A DNA stretch of 52,835 nt from Selenomonadaceae bacterium (GCA_022786545.1 JALFXV010000079.1:1-52835); one strand, 5' to 3'; positions 7,977 to 17,578 are shown, counted from the stretch's first letter. The notes: generated by a model not told the origin, from the letters alone. A program made the numbers and translations.

Positions 7977-9101
7977 ATGAATACCCGTGAACAGATAAAG
8001 GATGCCAAGCGTATAGTTGTCAAGGTCGGAACCAGCACCCTTCTGTACCCCAATGGCAAAATCAACCTTTACAGGATTGAGCATCTTGTACGGGAACTGT
8101 CGGACCTGGCCAGCCAGGGACGGGAGGTTATCCTGGTTACTTCCGGTGCCATCGGGGCCGGCATGGTGCGCATGGGGCTTTCTGAGAGGCCGGACAGCAT
8201 GCAGGAAAAGCAGGCCCTGGCCTCCGTGGGTCAGGTGCTACTGATGCACCTCTACGACAAGTTCTTTACGGAATATGGGCAGGTGGCGGGGCAAGTGCTC
8301 CTGACCAAGGAGAATTTTGCCAACCACGACCAGTATATCAATGCCAGGAATACCCTGCTGACCATGCTGAAAAATGGCATTATTCCTGTTATCAATGAAA
8401 ATGATGCCGTTACAGTTGCGGAGGTGAAAATCGGTGACAATGACACTCTGTCCGCCACTGTGGCTGCCATCGTGGATGCCGATGTGCTGATTATTCTGTC
8501 GGATATTGACGGGGTATACGATGCCAATCCCCAGACCCACCCTGAAGCGAAGCTGCTGCCGGAGATAAAGGAAATCACTTCCGGGGTGGAGGCTATGGCA
8601 GGGGGGGCAGGTTCTGCCGTAGGTACCGGGGGCATGGCTACCAAGATTGAGGCGGCAAAGATTGCCACTGCCGCCGGTGTTACCATGTTTATTGCCTCCG
8701 GCGGCGAGAACGGCATGCTGGGCAGAATTATTGCCGGTGAAAATGCAGGCACCGTCTTTCCTCCCAAGGATGCCCACCTCAGGGCCAGGAAGGGCTGGCT
8801 GGCCTTCGGCAAGCGCATCTCCGGCATCCTGGTGGTGGACGAGGGCTGCGTAAAGGCTCTGCAGAAGGGATCCAGCCTGCTGGCTGCCGGTATCCTTGCC
8901 ACGGAGGGCGATTACAGCGCCGGCAGCACGGTGCGGGTGCTGACAGCTGATTATCAGGAGATAGCCAGGGGAACCATCGCTTATGATGCTGCTGCCGTAG
9001 CAAAAATCAAGGGCAGGAAGACCAGTGATTTTATGGATATTCTTGACGGGGAAATCCATAACGAGGTAATTCATCGTGATAACATGGTGCTCATGATATA
9101 A
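7977..9101 (+). CDS. proB: Glutamate 5-kinase
   Basis: The 374-residue enzyme phosphorylates glutamate to glutamyl-5-phosphate, the first step of proline synthesis. The amino-acid kinase domain begins with RIVVKVGTSTLL and includes VTSGAIGAGM, NENDAV and SDIDGVY; a PUA domain occupies about residues 280-360. ATG with GAAAGGATG upstream. proA follows after 60 bases. The 100 bases before it hold short direct repeats (AGACAGATAG twice) but no recognisable promoter. Confidence 0.96.
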   Translation: MNTREQIKDAKRIVVKVGTSTLLYPNGKINLYRIEHLVRELSDLASQGREVILVTSGAIGAGMVRMGLSERPDSMQEKQALASVGQVLLMHLYDKFFTEYGQVAGQVLLTKENFANHDQYINARNTLLTMLKNGIIPVINENDAVTVAEVKIGDNDTLSATVAAIVDADVLIILSDIDGVYDANPQTHPEAKLLPEIKEITSGVEAMAGGAGSAVGTGGMATKIEAAKIATAAGVTMFIASGGENGMLGRIIAGENAGTVFPPKDAHLRARKGWLAFGKRISGILVVDEGCVKALQKGSSLLAAGILATEGDYSAGSTVRVLTADYQEIARGTIAYDAAAVAKIKGRKTSDFMDILDGEIHNEVIHRDNMVLMI

Positions 9102-9161
9102 TGATATGGCTTGTGCTATAACGATATAACGGGTATTAATGTGGTTTTTGGAGGGAAATAT

Positions 9162-10415
9162 ATGGCTTTACAGGATAAGATTGTCAATCAGGCACGGGCG
9201 GCAAAAAATGCTTCCCTGAGCATGAATACGCTTTCCACGCTTACCAAGAATGGTGCTCTTTTGGCGATGGCCCATGCCCTGGAGCAGCGCAGGGATGCCA
9301 TACTGGAAGCAAATGCCGTGGACTTGGAGGATGCCAGGAAGAAGGGCATCAAGCGTTCCTTCCTGGACAGGCTGATGCTGGATGAAAGCCGTGTGGCCGG
9401 TATGGCGGACGGCCTCCGCCAGGCAGCCGCCCTGCCGGATCCTGTCTGGGATGAGGATTATGCCAGCGTCCGTCCTAATGGGCTGGAAATCCGCCGTGTC
9501 AGGGTTCCCCTGGGCGTGGTGGGCATGATTTATGAGGCCCGGCCCAATGTGACGGCGGACGCTATAGGTCTCTGCCTGAAGGCAGGCAACGCCGTTATTT
9601 TGCGGGGAGGCTCCGAGGCGATTATCTCCAACAGGGCTATTGCTGGCATTATGGCGGAAGCGGCATATCATGCAGGCATACCGGAAGGGGCCATCCAGCT
9701 GGTGGAGCAGACGGACAGGGCTGCTGTGGATGTGATGCTGCAGCTGAGGGAATATATTGATGTGATTATTCCCCGGGGGGGCGCGGGCCTGATTCAGAAG
9801 GTAGTGGCTGACAGCAAGGTGCCTGTGATTGAGACCGGCACCGGCATCTGCCATACCTTTGTGGATGAGTCTGCCGACCTGGCCAAGGCGCTGAAGATAG
9901 CTGTCAATGCCAAGACATCCAGGCCGGCTGTCTGCAATGCTATGGAAACCCTGCTGGTGCATGAAAAGGTGGCGGCTGATTTCCTGCCGATGCTGGTCAA
10001 GGCTATGTCCGAGAAGGGCTGCGAGCTCAGGGGCTGTCCTAGGTGCCGTGAACTGGTGGCAGGCATGAACGAGGCCACGGAGGAAGACTGGGCTACTGAG
10101 TACGATGACCTCATTTTGTCCGTAAAGGTGGTGGCTGATATTCAGGAGGCTATGACCCATATCAACAGGTACAATACCGGTCACTCCGAGACCATCGTGA
10201 CGGAGAGCCTGGCCAATGCCCGCCTGTTCCAGCGGTGCATCGATGCGGCTACAGTGTATGTTAATGCTTCCACCCGTTTCTCTGACGGCTGCGAGTTCGG
10301 CTTCGGGGCGGAAATCGGCATCAGCACCCAGAAGCTCCACGCCAGGGGGCCTATGGGGCTGAAGGCCCTGACCAGCACCAAGTACCTGATTATGGGCGAT
10401 GGGCAGGTTCGCTAA
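9162..10415 (+). CDS. proA: Gamma-glutamyl phosphate reductase
   Basis: A 417-residue member of the aldehyde dehydrogenase superfamily that reduces glutamyl-5-phosphate to the semialdehyde, the second step of proline synthesis. The catalytic cysteine is C258 in KTSRPAVCNAMETLL; YEARPNVT and LRGGSEA are family signatures. I chose ATG 9162 because GGAGGG lies 9-10 bases upstream; the frame stays open back to 9111 through TATA-rich spacer. Forms an operon with proB. Confidence 0.96.
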   Translation: MALQDKIVNQARAAKNASLSMNTLSTLTKNGALLAMAHALEQRRDAILEANAVDLEDARKKGIKRSFLDRLMLDESRVAGMADGLRQAAALPDPVWDEDYASVRPNGLEIRRVRVPLGVVGMIYEARPNVTADAIGLCLKAGNAVILRGGSEAIISNRAIAGIMAEAAYHAGIPEGAIQLVEQTDRAAVDVMLQLREYIDVIIPRGGAGLIQKVVADSKVPVIETGTGICHTFVDESADLAKALKIAVNAKTSRPAVCNAMETLLVHEKVAADFLPMLVKAMSEKGCELRGCPRCRELVAGMNEATEEDWATEYDDLILSVKVVADIQEAMTHINRYNTGHSETIVTESLANARLFQRCIDAATVYVNASTRFSDGCEFGFGAEIGISTQKLHARGPMGLKALTSTKYLIMGDGQVR

Positions 10416-10569
10416 GCTTTGGGGTTGCCTCTGTACGCTGAAACAGTATTGGAATACGGCTAAGGGGCGGCACGATATCTGTGATTATGCCCGGGGGGGG
10501 CTGGTGATGCTGGCATCTGGGCTGCTGGCTGCCGGGGCTGTATACCTGGCCGGGCGGATTTTGCCATAG
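10399..10569 (+). CDS. Possible small membrane protein
   Basis: A 56-codon frame overlaps the end of proA by 17 bases and ends 16 bases before nadD. It would encode a basic, aromatic N-terminal half followed by a hydrophobic segment (GGLVMLASGLLAAGAVYLAG) that could be one membrane helix. There is no good ribosome binding site, though coupling to proA termination is possible. I do not recognise a family. It may be chance; the evidence is only the frame, its fit to the gap and the hydrophobic segment. Confidence 0.3.
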   Translation: MGRFAKLWGCLCTLKQYWNTAKGRHDICDYARGGLVMLASGLLAAGAVYLAGRILP

Positions 10570-10585
10570 GAATGGGGGATTTGGC

Positions 10586-11194
10586 ATGGCGGTAAAGAAA
10601 AGGATAGGCATTTTTGGCGGCACCTTTGACCCCATTCATCTGGGGCATCTGATTGTGGCAGAGACCATTATGGACGAGTTTTCCCTGGACAGGGTGGTGT
10701 TTATTCCTGCGGCAGTGCCGCCTCACAAGCTGGGGCAGGATGTTTCCGAGGCACGGCACAGGTATATGATGACCATGCTGGCCATCTGCTCCAATCCCCG
10801 GTTTGAGGCATCGGATATGGAGATGCAGAGAAGCGGCCCTTCCTACAGCCGTGATACCCTGGCGGAGCTCATCAGGGAGCACGGGGAGGACACGGAGTTT
10901 TACTTCGTGGTGGGAGCGGACTCGGTGGCCAGCCTCCATACCTGGAACAGGATAGAGGAACTCCTTGCCATGTGCCATTTTGTGGGGGCTTCCCGTCCCG
11001 GCTGCCTGCCGGACATGGAGGATATTCGCCGCCGCTTCGGCAGATTGGCAGACAGGATTCACTGCCTGGAGACACCTGAACTGGAGATTTCCTCCACTGA
11101 TATCAGGCAAAGGGTGCGGCAGGGCAAGACTATTCGCTATATTGTTCCCGAAGCGGTGGAACAGTATATTTATAAGGAAAGACTGTATTTATAA
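10586..11194 (+). CDS. nadD: Nicotinate-nucleotide adenylyltransferase
   Basis: A 202-residue nucleotidyltransferase that makes deamido-NAD from nicotinate mononucleotide and ATP. GGTFDPIHLGHL contains the HxGH motif (H18-H21) and the C-terminal ISSTDIRQRV motif is present. First of the conserved cluster nadD-yqeK-LCP-rsfS seen across Firmicutes. The ATG at 10586 has GGAATGGGGG upstream, a weak but purine-rich site. Confidence 0.95.
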   Translation: MAVKKRIGIFGGTFDPIHLGHLIVAETIMDEFSLDRVVFIPAAVPPHKLGQDVSEARHRYMMTMLAICSNPRFEASDMEMQRSGPSYSRDTLAELIREHGEDTEFYFVVGADSVASLHTWNRIEELLAMCHFVGASRPGCLPDMEDIRRRFGRLADRIHCLETPELEISSTDIRQRVRQGKTIRYIVPEAVEQYIYKERLYL

Positions 11195-11240
11195 AAAATC
11201 ATTTGTGTGTTATAATGGCAATGTTGGGAAGGTTTTGTGT

Positions 11241-11828
11241 ATGACTTATGAGGAAATGCAGGCAAAGCTGAAGAGCCGCCTGAAGCCGGGGCGCTATGAA
11301 CATTCCCTGGGAGTGGCTGAGACGGCGGTATTTCTGGCAGTCCGCTTTCATGCCGATGTGGAAAAGGCGCGGCTGGCCGGGCTTTTGCATGACTGCGCCA
11401 GGCAATACCCCAATGAGCAGCTCATAGCGGAGGCTGAGAGGCGCGGCATCGGGATAGGCCCGGTGGAAAGAGCCATGCCCCTGCTGCTACACGCCTATAT
11501 CGGTGCCAGCCTGGTCCGGGAGGAGTACGGCGTAGAGGATGAGGAGATTGCCCGGGCGATTTACCGCCACACTGTAGGCGGCAGCAATATGACTGTGCTG
11601 GACAAGATTATCTATTTTGCTGATATGATTGAGCCGGGCAGGGCTTATCCCGAGGTGGAGGAGCTGCGCAGGCTTTCCCGGGAGGCGGAGCTTGACGAAA
11701 TGGTGCTGGAGGGACTTACCCAGTCCATTATTTTCGTCGCTGCCAAGGGGCATCTGCTCCATCCCGACACCATAGCTGCCAGGAACGATATACTGCTGAA
11801 GAGAATTTCTGCTAAGGATTTGGACTGA
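11241..11828 (+). CDS. yqeK: HD-domain diadenosine tetraphosphate hydrolase YqeK
   Basis: A 195-residue HD-superfamily protein with metal ligands H21 (RYEHSLGV), H50-D51 (LLHDCARQYP) and later H and D residues. Characterised YqeK proteins cleave Ap4A symmetrically to two ADP. The real start is ATG 11241 behind GGGAAGG; the frame is open far upstream but there it overlaps nadD. Its stop overlaps the start of the LCP gene (ATGA), so the two are coupled. Confidence 0.92.
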   Translation: MTYEEMQAKLKSRLKPGRYEHSLGVAETAVFLAVRFHADVEKARLAGLLHDCARQYPNEQLIAEAERRGIGIGPVERAMPLLLHAYIGASLVREEYGVEDEEIARAIYRHTVGGSNMTVLDKIIYFADMIEPGRAYPEVEELRRLSREAELDEMVLEGLTQSIIFVAAKGHLLHPDTIAARNDILLKRISAKDLD

Positions 11829-12853
11829 TGAGCATGGAAAGCCAGACAAAACTGAATGTGCAGCGCAAGCGCAAGGTATTGCGCAAGAAGCGCCGGATTA
11901 AGTATTTTCGGGTTTTTGTGTTCCTGATTTTGCTGGGCTGTGCATTGACAGCGGCCGGCTGGGTTTCCATGCAGCTCTATGGCTGGGCGAGCCAGACCTG
12001 TGCCGTTTATGCGGAGATTTATGATGATTACAAGCAGCGGCGTGCCCTGAGGGCGGCCAGCTTTGATCCCCGGTTTGACGGCTACACCAACATTCTTTTT
12101 GTGGGGCTGGATACAGGCAGGGAGGATACAGGGCAGCAGGCTGACAACCTGTTTTTGCTCAGCTTCCGCCATGAGGACGGCGCGGTGCGGATTATCAGCA
12201 TCCCCCGCTATACCCTGGCGGAGATACCGGGCATCCAGCAGCCCCAGCGGCTGAACAATGCTTACCATTATGGCGGTATTCCCCTTCTGGAGCAGACAGT
12301 GACAGGGCTTCTGGGGGTGACGGTGCACCATTATGTTGCCATAGACATAGAGGCCCTGAAGGAACTGGTGGATGTCATGGGGGGCATTGATGTTTACGTG
12401 GAGACGTCGATGGATTATGAGGACCCGGAGGGGGATTTGTATATCCATATTCCCAAGGGGTATCAGCACATGGATGGCGATACGGCACAGAAATACCTGC
12501 GTTTTTCCAGTGATGAGCTGGGGGCCTACGGACGCAGCAAGCGCCAGCAGGCTTTTGTCAAGGCTGTTTACCAGCGCGTATTGCAGCCGGATGTAATCAC
12601 CAGGCTGCCGCTTCTGCTGGATGTGTGGCAGCGCAGGGCCGTTACTACCATCGAAGCCTTTGATTCCGCTCATTTTACCAATCTGCTGCGCAAGCTGTCA
12701 GGCACCATGCCGGAGATGGTGCTGCTGCCGGGAGGCTGGGATGCCAATGGTTCCTGGGTCTGCGACAAGGCGGCTGCGGAAGCGAAGATGGCAGAGCTGT
12801 TCCCGGCGGAGCCTGAGCCGGAGGAGGACAAAGGATTTTTGGGGATTTTCTGA
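11828..12853 (+). CDS. LytR-CpsA-Psr (LCP) family protein
   Basis: A 341-residue membrane-anchored protein: a very basic N-terminus, one transmembrane helix at about residues 30-50, then an extracytoplasmic LCP domain (NILFVGLDTG, ADNLFLLSF, ISIPRYT, LNNAYHYGG, YGRSKRQQ). LCP enzymes transfer polymers from lipid carriers to peptidoglycan; the substrate in an outer-membrane Firmicute is not known. It lies between yqeK and rsfS as in related genomes and ends in an acidic tail. Confidence 0.92.
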   Translation: MSMESQTKLNVQRKRKVLRKKRRIKYFRVFVFLILLGCALTAAGWVSMQLYGWASQTCAVYAEIYDDYKQRRALRAASFDPRFDGYTNILFVGLDTGREDTGQQADNLFLLSFRHEDGAVRIISIPRYTLAEIPGIQQPQRLNNAYHYGGIPLLEQTVTGLLGVTVHHYVAIDIEALKELVDVMGGIDVYVETSMDYEDPEGDLYIHIPKGYQHMDGDTAQKYLRFSSDELGAYGRSKRQQAFVKAVYQRVLQPDVITRLPLLLDVWQRRAVTTIEAFDSAHFTNLLRKLSGTMPEMVLLPGGWDANGSWVCDKAAAEAKMAELFPAEPEPEEDKGFLGIF

Positions 12854-12878
12854 TTTTTTATTTGTTAGGAGGAAAGGT

Positions 12879-13232
12879 ATGATAAAGACATCAATTGATT
12901 TGGCAAATCTGATTGCCGCAGCGGCTGCCGAGAAGAAGGCCCGCGACATTGTATTGATGAAGATGGTTGATTTGACGCCTGCCACGGATTATTTTGTGGT
13001 CTGCTCTGCCGGCAGCACCACCCAGGTGCGTGCCATCGCTGACAGCATTGAGGAAAAGCTGCAGGAGGACGAGGGCATCGCGTTCATGCACAAGGAAGGC
13101 TATCGTGAGGGCGAGTGGGTTCTTATGGATTATGGTGACTGCGTGGCACATATCTTTTTGCAGGACAGCCGCGAGTATTATTCCTTGGAAACCCTGTGGG
13201 GCGATGCAGAGCTGACCGCCTATGAGGAGTGA
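12879..13232 (+). CDS. rsfS: Ribosome silencing factor RsfS
   Basis: A 117-residue Iojap/RsfS protein (KKARDIVLMKMVDLTPATDYFVV, DYGDCVAHIF, YYSLETLW). It binds L14 and blocks joining of the subunits under starvation. The ATG at 12879 has an excellent AGGAGGAAAGG site; the frame upstream belongs to an overlap with the LCP gene. The cvfB-like gene follows 2 bases after its stop. Confidence 0.95.
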   Translation: MIKTSIDLANLIAAAAAEKKARDIVLMKMVDLTPATDYFVVCSAGSTTQVRAIADSIEEKLQEDEGIAFMHKEGYREGEWVLMDYGDCVAHIFLQDSREYYSLETLWGDAELTAYEE

Positions 13233-13234
13233 CG

Positions 13235-14158
13235 ATGGCTGGAATAAATAATTCATTCAGGGGCGGGCGCAGCAGGGAAAGCCGTTCCCCCCGCCTGGAG
13301 AGGCCGAGGCTGAAGTACGGGCCCAGCACGGTGGCCGTGCTGAAGGTGGTGCGCCAGTCGGAGATGGGTGCTTTCCTGGATGCGGAAACAGGCAATACCA
13401 ATGATGATATTCTGCTGCACAAGACCCAGCAGACCAGTGATGTACAGATCGGGGATATGGTAAAGGTATTCCTTTATCTGGACCCCAAGCACCGCCTGAC
13501 AGCCAGCATGAGGGTGCCTAAGCTGAAGGAGGGACAGATTGCCAGGATGCGGGTAATCAACGTCAGCAAGGATGGCGCTTTTCTGGATGTAGGTGCCGAG
13601 CGGGGCATCTTCATGCCTTATGCCGGCATGCGGGGCAAGCTGCAGATAGGCGAGGTGGTCTGGGCGAAGCTGTACACGGACAAGTCCGGGCGGCTGGCGG
13701 TGACCATGAAGGTGGAGGACGAGATGCGCCGTGCCTCTGTCCGGGCGGAGAATGTCCGCGTAGGGCAGAAGGTGAAGGGCTCGGTGTACAACATTACCGA
13801 CAGGGGAGCCTTCATGCTGACCAATGAGCGCTATATTGTCTTTATTGCCAACAAGGAAATGACAGAGAGGCCCCGGGTGGGGCAGGAGCTGGAGGCCCGG
13901 GTGACCTATATACGGCCTGACGGCAGGCTGAATGCTTCCCTGCGGGAGGCCAAGGAAAAGGCCATGATTTCCGATTCGGACAGGGTGCTGATGTTTTTGC
14001 AGTCCAACAATGGCAGGATGCCTTACAGCGACAGCAGCAGCCCGGAGCTCATCAAGGGTAAGTTCAAGATCAGCAAGGCAGCCTTCAAGCGGGCCATTGG
14101 CCGTCTGTACAAGGACGGACTCATAGAAATGCGTGACGGGTGGACATATTTAAAATAA
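13235..14158 (+). CDS. S1-domain RNA-binding protein (CvfB-like)
   Basis: A 307-residue protein with about three S1-type RNA-binding repeats (residues about 20-80, 85-150, 155-220) and a C-terminal winged helix (SSPELIKGKFKISKAAFKRAIGRLYKDGLI), the architecture of CvfB/YitL. In Staphylococcus CvfB influences virulence genes; the general role is RNA binding. ATG 13235 is preceded by GAGGAG, which overlaps the end of rsfS, so expression is coupled. A GTG six bases upstream is a less likely start. Confidence 0.85.
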   Translation: MAGINNSFRGGRSRESRSPRLERPRLKYGPSTVAVLKVVRQSEMGAFLDAETGNTNDDILLHKTQQTSDVQIGDMVKVFLYLDPKHRLTASMRVPKLKEGQIARMRVINVSKDGAFLDVGAERGIFMPYAGMRGKLQIGEVVWAKLYTDKSGRLAVTMKVEDEMRRASVRAENVRVGQKVKGSVYNITDRGAFMLTNERYIVFIANKEMTERPRVGQELEARVTYIRPDGRLNASLREAKEKAMISDSDRVLMFLQSNNGRMPYSDSSSPELIKGKFKISKAAFKRAIGRLYKDGLIEMRDGWTYLK

Positions 14159-14304
14159 ATAAATAATTCCTGAACTTTTTTATCTGTTTAGCAGGATTTT
14201 TGCTATTTGTAACGAATTTACTATATAGAGAGGCAATTAGTGTGGTAAAATAAGCCCGGCCTTTGGAATGAGGGACGGGGAAAGATAAAAATGGGGGCGA
14301 TAGA

Positions 14305-15234
14305 ATGGCAGTTGAAGAAAATAAGGGCATATTGCTGGAGACAGGCACCAATGAGTTTGAAATCGTAGAGTTCAGCATCGGGTCCGTGAATTACGGCATC
14401 AATGTGGCAAAGGTCCGGGAGGTTATTACCCGTACGCCGGTTACGGAGATGCCTCAGGCCCATCCGTATATTGACGGCCTGTTTACCCTGCGCGGCAAGG
14501 CAATTCCGCTGGTAAACCTGCCGCGGTGCCTGAATGTCCAGACTCTGGACGAGCCGAAGAACATCATCGTGACTGAGATTAACAACTACGACATAGGCTT
14601 TCTGGTGGACAGCGTATCCCGTATTCACCGCATTTCCTGGAAGAATATGGAGCCTGCGCCTGAGGTGGGGGATCAGTCCAGGGTTGTAGGTATCGTGAAG
14701 ATGCAGGAGAAGATTATTCTGCTTCTGGACTTCGAGACGATTATTGCGGAGATTAATCCTGAGATTAACGCGAAGCTGACCACCTTTGACGATGCTACTA
14801 CCGACATGAAGGCAGAGCGTTCCAACGTGCATGTGCTGTGCGCCGAGGATTCCCCTCTGCTGCGTGAGCTTTTGGTCAATACTCTCCACGAGTCCGGCTA
14901 CCGCTTTGTCAGGGATTTCAACAACGGCCAGGATGCCTGGAACTACCTGTCCACCAACCTGTCGTCTGACCTGCCGATTGAGGATCAGGTGCGTGTCATT
15001 ATCTCCGATATTGAGATGCCGCAGATGGATGGCCATCGCCTGCTGAAGCTGGTGAGGAGCGATCCGCGCTTCAACAAGATTCCGTTTATCCTGTTCTCCT
15101 CCCTCATCAGCGAGGAAATGCGCAGGAAGGGCGATTCACTGGGAGCCAATGGGCAGATTTCCAAGCCGGAAATCAATCAGCTGATCGGCCTGATGGACGA
15201 GCTGATTTTTGGCGTCAAGAAGTCCAAGGATTGA
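14305..15234 (+). CDS. cheV: Chemotaxis protein CheV
   Basis: A 309-residue fusion of a CheW-like coupling domain (residues about 15-160) and a response-regulator receiver domain (about 175-300) with phosphoacceptor D235 in IISDIEMPQMDG and acidic pair E181-D182. CheV couples chemoreceptors to CheA and tunes adaptation. It stands alone, away from a che operon, but a receptor gene lies 2.3 kb downstream. Upstream, 14159-14304 holds no clear promoter. Confidence 0.94.
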   Translation: MAVEENKGILLETGTNEFEIVEFSIGSVNYGINVAKVREVITRTPVTEMPQAHPYIDGLFTLRGKAIPLVNLPRCLNVQTLDEPKNIIVTEINNYDIGFLVDSVSRIHRISWKNMEPAPEVGDQSRVVGIVKMQEKIILLLDFETIIAEINPEINAKLTTFDDATTDMKAERSNVHVLCAEDSPLLRELLVNTLHESGYRFVRDFNNGQDAWNYLSTNLSSDLPIEDQVRVIISDIEMPQMDGHRLLKLVRSDPRFNKIPFILFSSLISEEMRRKGDSLGANGQISKPEINQLIGLMDELIFGVKKSKD

Positions 15235-15274
15235 TTCCCGAGGCGCGTTTGAGATGCTTTTAAGCTGATGAGCT

Positions 15275-15328
15275 GCAGCGGCAGCGTCAATACCCCGTGG
15301 TGTTGCGCAGTGCCGCTGCTGTTTTTTT
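15275..15328 (+). terminator. Terminator after cheV
   Basis: GCAGCGGCA (15275-15283) pairs with TGCCGCTGC (15311-15319), followed by TGTTTTTTT. Strong GC stem with a long loop that has its own pairing. Confidence 0.85.
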
Positions 15329-15349
15329 GATAAAATTTCCAGAATTTCC

Positions 15350-15378
15350 TTGACAATTTTACAAAATTTTAATAGAAT
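15350..15378 (+). promoter_or_regulatory. Promoter of rplM-rpsI
   Basis: TTGACA at 15350-15355 and TAGAAT at 15373-15378 with a 17-base AT-rich spacer. Upstream A/T tracts may act as an UP element. Confidence 0.85.
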
Positions 15379-15384
15379 AGTCCA

Positions 15385-15478
15385 AGTGAGCCGTGTACAG
15401 CCGCTTCCATTAGCCCCGGAGGCAAAGGCACCGCTTGCAACGATTCCAGAAATTTTGATTAATTAATCTAGGGAGGGA
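15385..15478 (+). ncRNA. L13 ribosomal protein leader
   Basis: The leader between promoter and rplM contains GTGTACAGCCGC, a CCCCGGAGG segment and GGCACCGCTTGCAACG, resembling the L13 leader RNA of Firmicutes that is thought to mediate feedback by L13. Called from position and resemblance; not verified by a covariance model. Confidence 0.55.
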
Positions 15479-15486
15479 TATATCGC

Positions 15487-15927
15487 ATGAAGACAACGTT
15501 TATGGCTAACGCTCAGAATGTAGAGCGTAAGTGGTATGTTGTAGACGCTGAAGGTCAGACTGTAGGTAGATTGGCCGCTGAAGTAGCAAAAGTTCTTCGC
15601 GGTAAACATAAACCAACCTTTACTCCGCATGTTGATACTGGTGATTTCGTTATCGTAATCAACGCAGAGAAGGCTGTATTCACTGGTAAGAAGCTGACGG
15701 ACAAGACTTATTTCCGTCATTCCGGTTATAATGGTGGCACCACCTTTACTCCGGCTGGTCAGATGATGGACAAGTTCCCAACTCGCGTTATCGAGCATGC
15801 TGTTCGCGGCATGCTGCCAAAGAACCGTCTTGGTGAGCAGATGTATAGAAAGCTGAATGTATACGCTGGTTCCGAGCATCCGCATGCTGCACAGCAGCCT
15901 GAGGAGCTCAAGCTGAACATTCGCTGA
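15487..15927 (+). CDS. rplM: 50S ribosomal protein L13
   Basis: A 146-residue L13: [28 protein letters not shown], the [10 protein letters not shown] segment and the [13 protein letters not shown] [11 protein letters not shown] are conserved. AGGGAGG lies 9-10 bases before the ATG. rpsI follows 25 bases downstream with its own GGAGG site, the universal pair. Confidence 0.97.
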   Translation: MKTTFMANAQNVERKWYVVDAEGQTVGRLAAEVAKVLRGKHKPTFTPHVDTGDFVIVINAEKAVFTGKKLTDKTYFRHSGYNGGTTFTPAGQMMDKFPTRVIEHAVRGMLPKNRLGEQMYRKLNVYAGSEHPHAAQQPEELKLNIR

Positions 15928-15952
15928 TACTTGGTAAGGAGGAACATAAAAA

Positions 15953-16345
15953 ATGGCATTAGTTAGCTACTACGGTACCGGCCGCAGAAAGTCTTCCGTT
16001 GCTAGAGTTCGTCTGGTTCCAGGTGAAGGCAAGGTGACCATCAATGGCCGTGCAATGGATGAGTATTTCGGCCTCAAGACTCTTGAGCTGATCGTTAGGC
16101 AGCCTCTGGAGCTGACCGAGACTGTTGATAAGTACGATGTAATCGCAGACGTAAAGGGTGGCGGTGCTTCCGGCCAGGCCGGTGCAATCCGTCATGGCAT
16201 TACCCGCGCTCTGATGGTTCTGGATGGCGAGTTGCGTCCTGCCCTGAAGAAGGCTGGTTTCGTAACCCGTGATCCTCGTGAGAAGGAACGCCGCAAGTAC
16301 GGCTTGAAGAAAGCTCGTAAGGCTTCCCAGTTCTCCAAGCGTTAA
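15953..16345 (+). CDS. rpsI: 30S ribosomal protein S9
   Basis: A 130-residue S9 with [16 protein letters not shown] at the start, [19 protein letters not shown] in the middle and the basic C-terminal tail ending SQFSKR, which reaches the P-site tRNA. A strong terminator follows the gene. Confidence 0.98.
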   Translation: MALVSYYGTGRRKSSVARVRLVPGEGKVTINGRAMDEYFGLKTLELIVRQPLELTETVDKYDVIADVKGGGASGQAGAIRHGITRALMVLDGELRPALKKAGFVTRDPREKERRKYGLKKARKASQFSKR

Positions 16346-16365
16346 TTTTATATTATTGCTTGTCT

Positions 16366-16396
16366 GTCCCTGCAGGTTTATCCTGCAGGGACTTTT
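16366..16396 (+). terminator. Terminator of rplM-rpsI
   Basis: A perfect 11-bp stem, GTCCCTGCAGG with CCTGCAGGGAC, around a 5-base loop, then TTTT. The 200 bases after it (16397-16600) contain a small ATGCTG/CAGCAT hairpin near 16557-16574 but no promoter I can defend. Confidence 0.9.
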
Positions 16397-16609
16397 ATGT
16401 GCTGTAAAACATTGAATCTATTAAAGGCTATGAAAATATGAGGAAATGTTTTGGAAAAAATATTACAAATTTTCACTGGAAAAAAGAGGATTTTGCACAC
16501 GATATGTAGAATACAACAGGTGAAGATTAAGGGAAGGAAGGCTTTTCAATTTTTTATGCTGTGGGGTCAGCATGAGGGAAATCTATATTAACTAGAGGAG
16601 TTGATGTTA

Positions 16610-17557
16610 GTGAGTAGTTCAAAAAAAGTAATGCTGCTGTTTTTGGCACTGCTAATGATGTTGGTCAGTGGCTGCGGAGGCAGTGATGTGGGGAAGGTAT
16701 CCTATCCGGATGGCAAGATTGCCTGGGCGGCTCATAGTGCCCTGTCCGGCATACCGAAGGAGCTGCATGACGGTGTTCAGGCGAAGGCAGCGGCAGACGG
16801 CATCCAGTTTGAGGCGCAGAATGCCGGTGACAATGCCAACCTGCAGCTGGACCAGGTAAAGCAGATGGTGGACGAGAAGCCGTCGGCTATCGTCCTGCTG
16901 GCAATGAATGGCGATTCCATCATTCCGGCGGTGGAAAAGGCAAATGAAGCAGGGGTGCCTGTGATTGCCACCAACCGCGATGTGAATGGCGGCGTGTTTT
17001 CCAATGTAATCAATGATGAGAAGCAGGCGGGCCAGATTCAGGGTGCCTACATGGCAGCCCATCTGCCTCAGAATGCCAAGGTTGTGTATCTCAGTGGCGA
17101 TATGTCCATTTCGGCAGGCCAGCTGCGCTGGGAAGGCTTCAAGGAGGCACTTCTGGACAAGCGTCCTGACGTGCAGCTTCTGGCCAAGACCAGCACCGGT
17201 GACTGGACCTATGCCAACGGCATCAAGAACATGACTCTGTGGATGCAGATGTTCCCTCAGATTGACGGCGTGGCTGCCGGCAACGATAACATGGCATTAG
17301 GGGCTTTGCAGGTAATGAAGGCAGCTGGCAGGTACAATCCGGATATTATTTTCTGTGGCGTCGATGCAGGTGCTGATGCCTTGGCTTCCATTGAGGCAGG
17401 TGAGATGACCTTGACAGTCAAGCAGAATACCGACGGCATTGTGGAGGCTATTTATGCCATGATCAAGGACATCCGTCAGGGGAAGGCACCGGAGCCTGGC
17501 GACAAGCTGGTGCCGATGATAGAGGTTACCAAGGTTAATGTAGCTAAATACAAGTAA
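16610..17557 (+). CDS. Substrate-binding lipoprotein, RbsB/periplasmic-binding-protein type 1 family
   Basis: The protein has a lipoprotein signal peptide with lipobox LVSGCGG, then a sugar-type periplasmic binding domain (residues about 35-315): VDEKPSAIVLLAMNGDSIIPAVEKANEAGVPVIATNRD and AAGNDNMALGALQVMKAAG are typical. Such proteins bind sugars such as ribose or galactose, and sometimes signals such as autoinducer-2. No ABC permease or ATPase is adjacent; the next gene, 21 bases on, is a chemoreceptor, so a sensory role is likely. GTG 16610 lies 9 bases after AGAGGAG; ATG 16604 and TTG 16601 are possible but too close to that site. Confidence 0.87.
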   Translation: MSSSKKVMLLFLALLMMLVSGCGGSDVGKVSYPDGKIAWAAHSALSGIPKELHDGVQAKAAADGIQFEAQNAGDNANLQLDQVKQMVDEKPSAIVLLAMNGDSIIPAVEKANEAGVPVIATNRDVNGGVFSNVINDEKQAGQIQGAYMAAHLPQNAKVVYLSGDMSISAGQLRWEGFKEALLDKRPDVQLLAKTSTGDWTYANGIKNMTLWMQMFPQIDGVAAGNDNMALGALQVMKAAGRYNPDIIFCGVDAGADALASIEAGEMTLTVKQNTDGIVEAIYAMIKDIRQGKAPEPGDKLVPMIEVTKVNVAKYK

Positions 17558-17578
17558 GTAGGCAGAATGGAGTTTTGT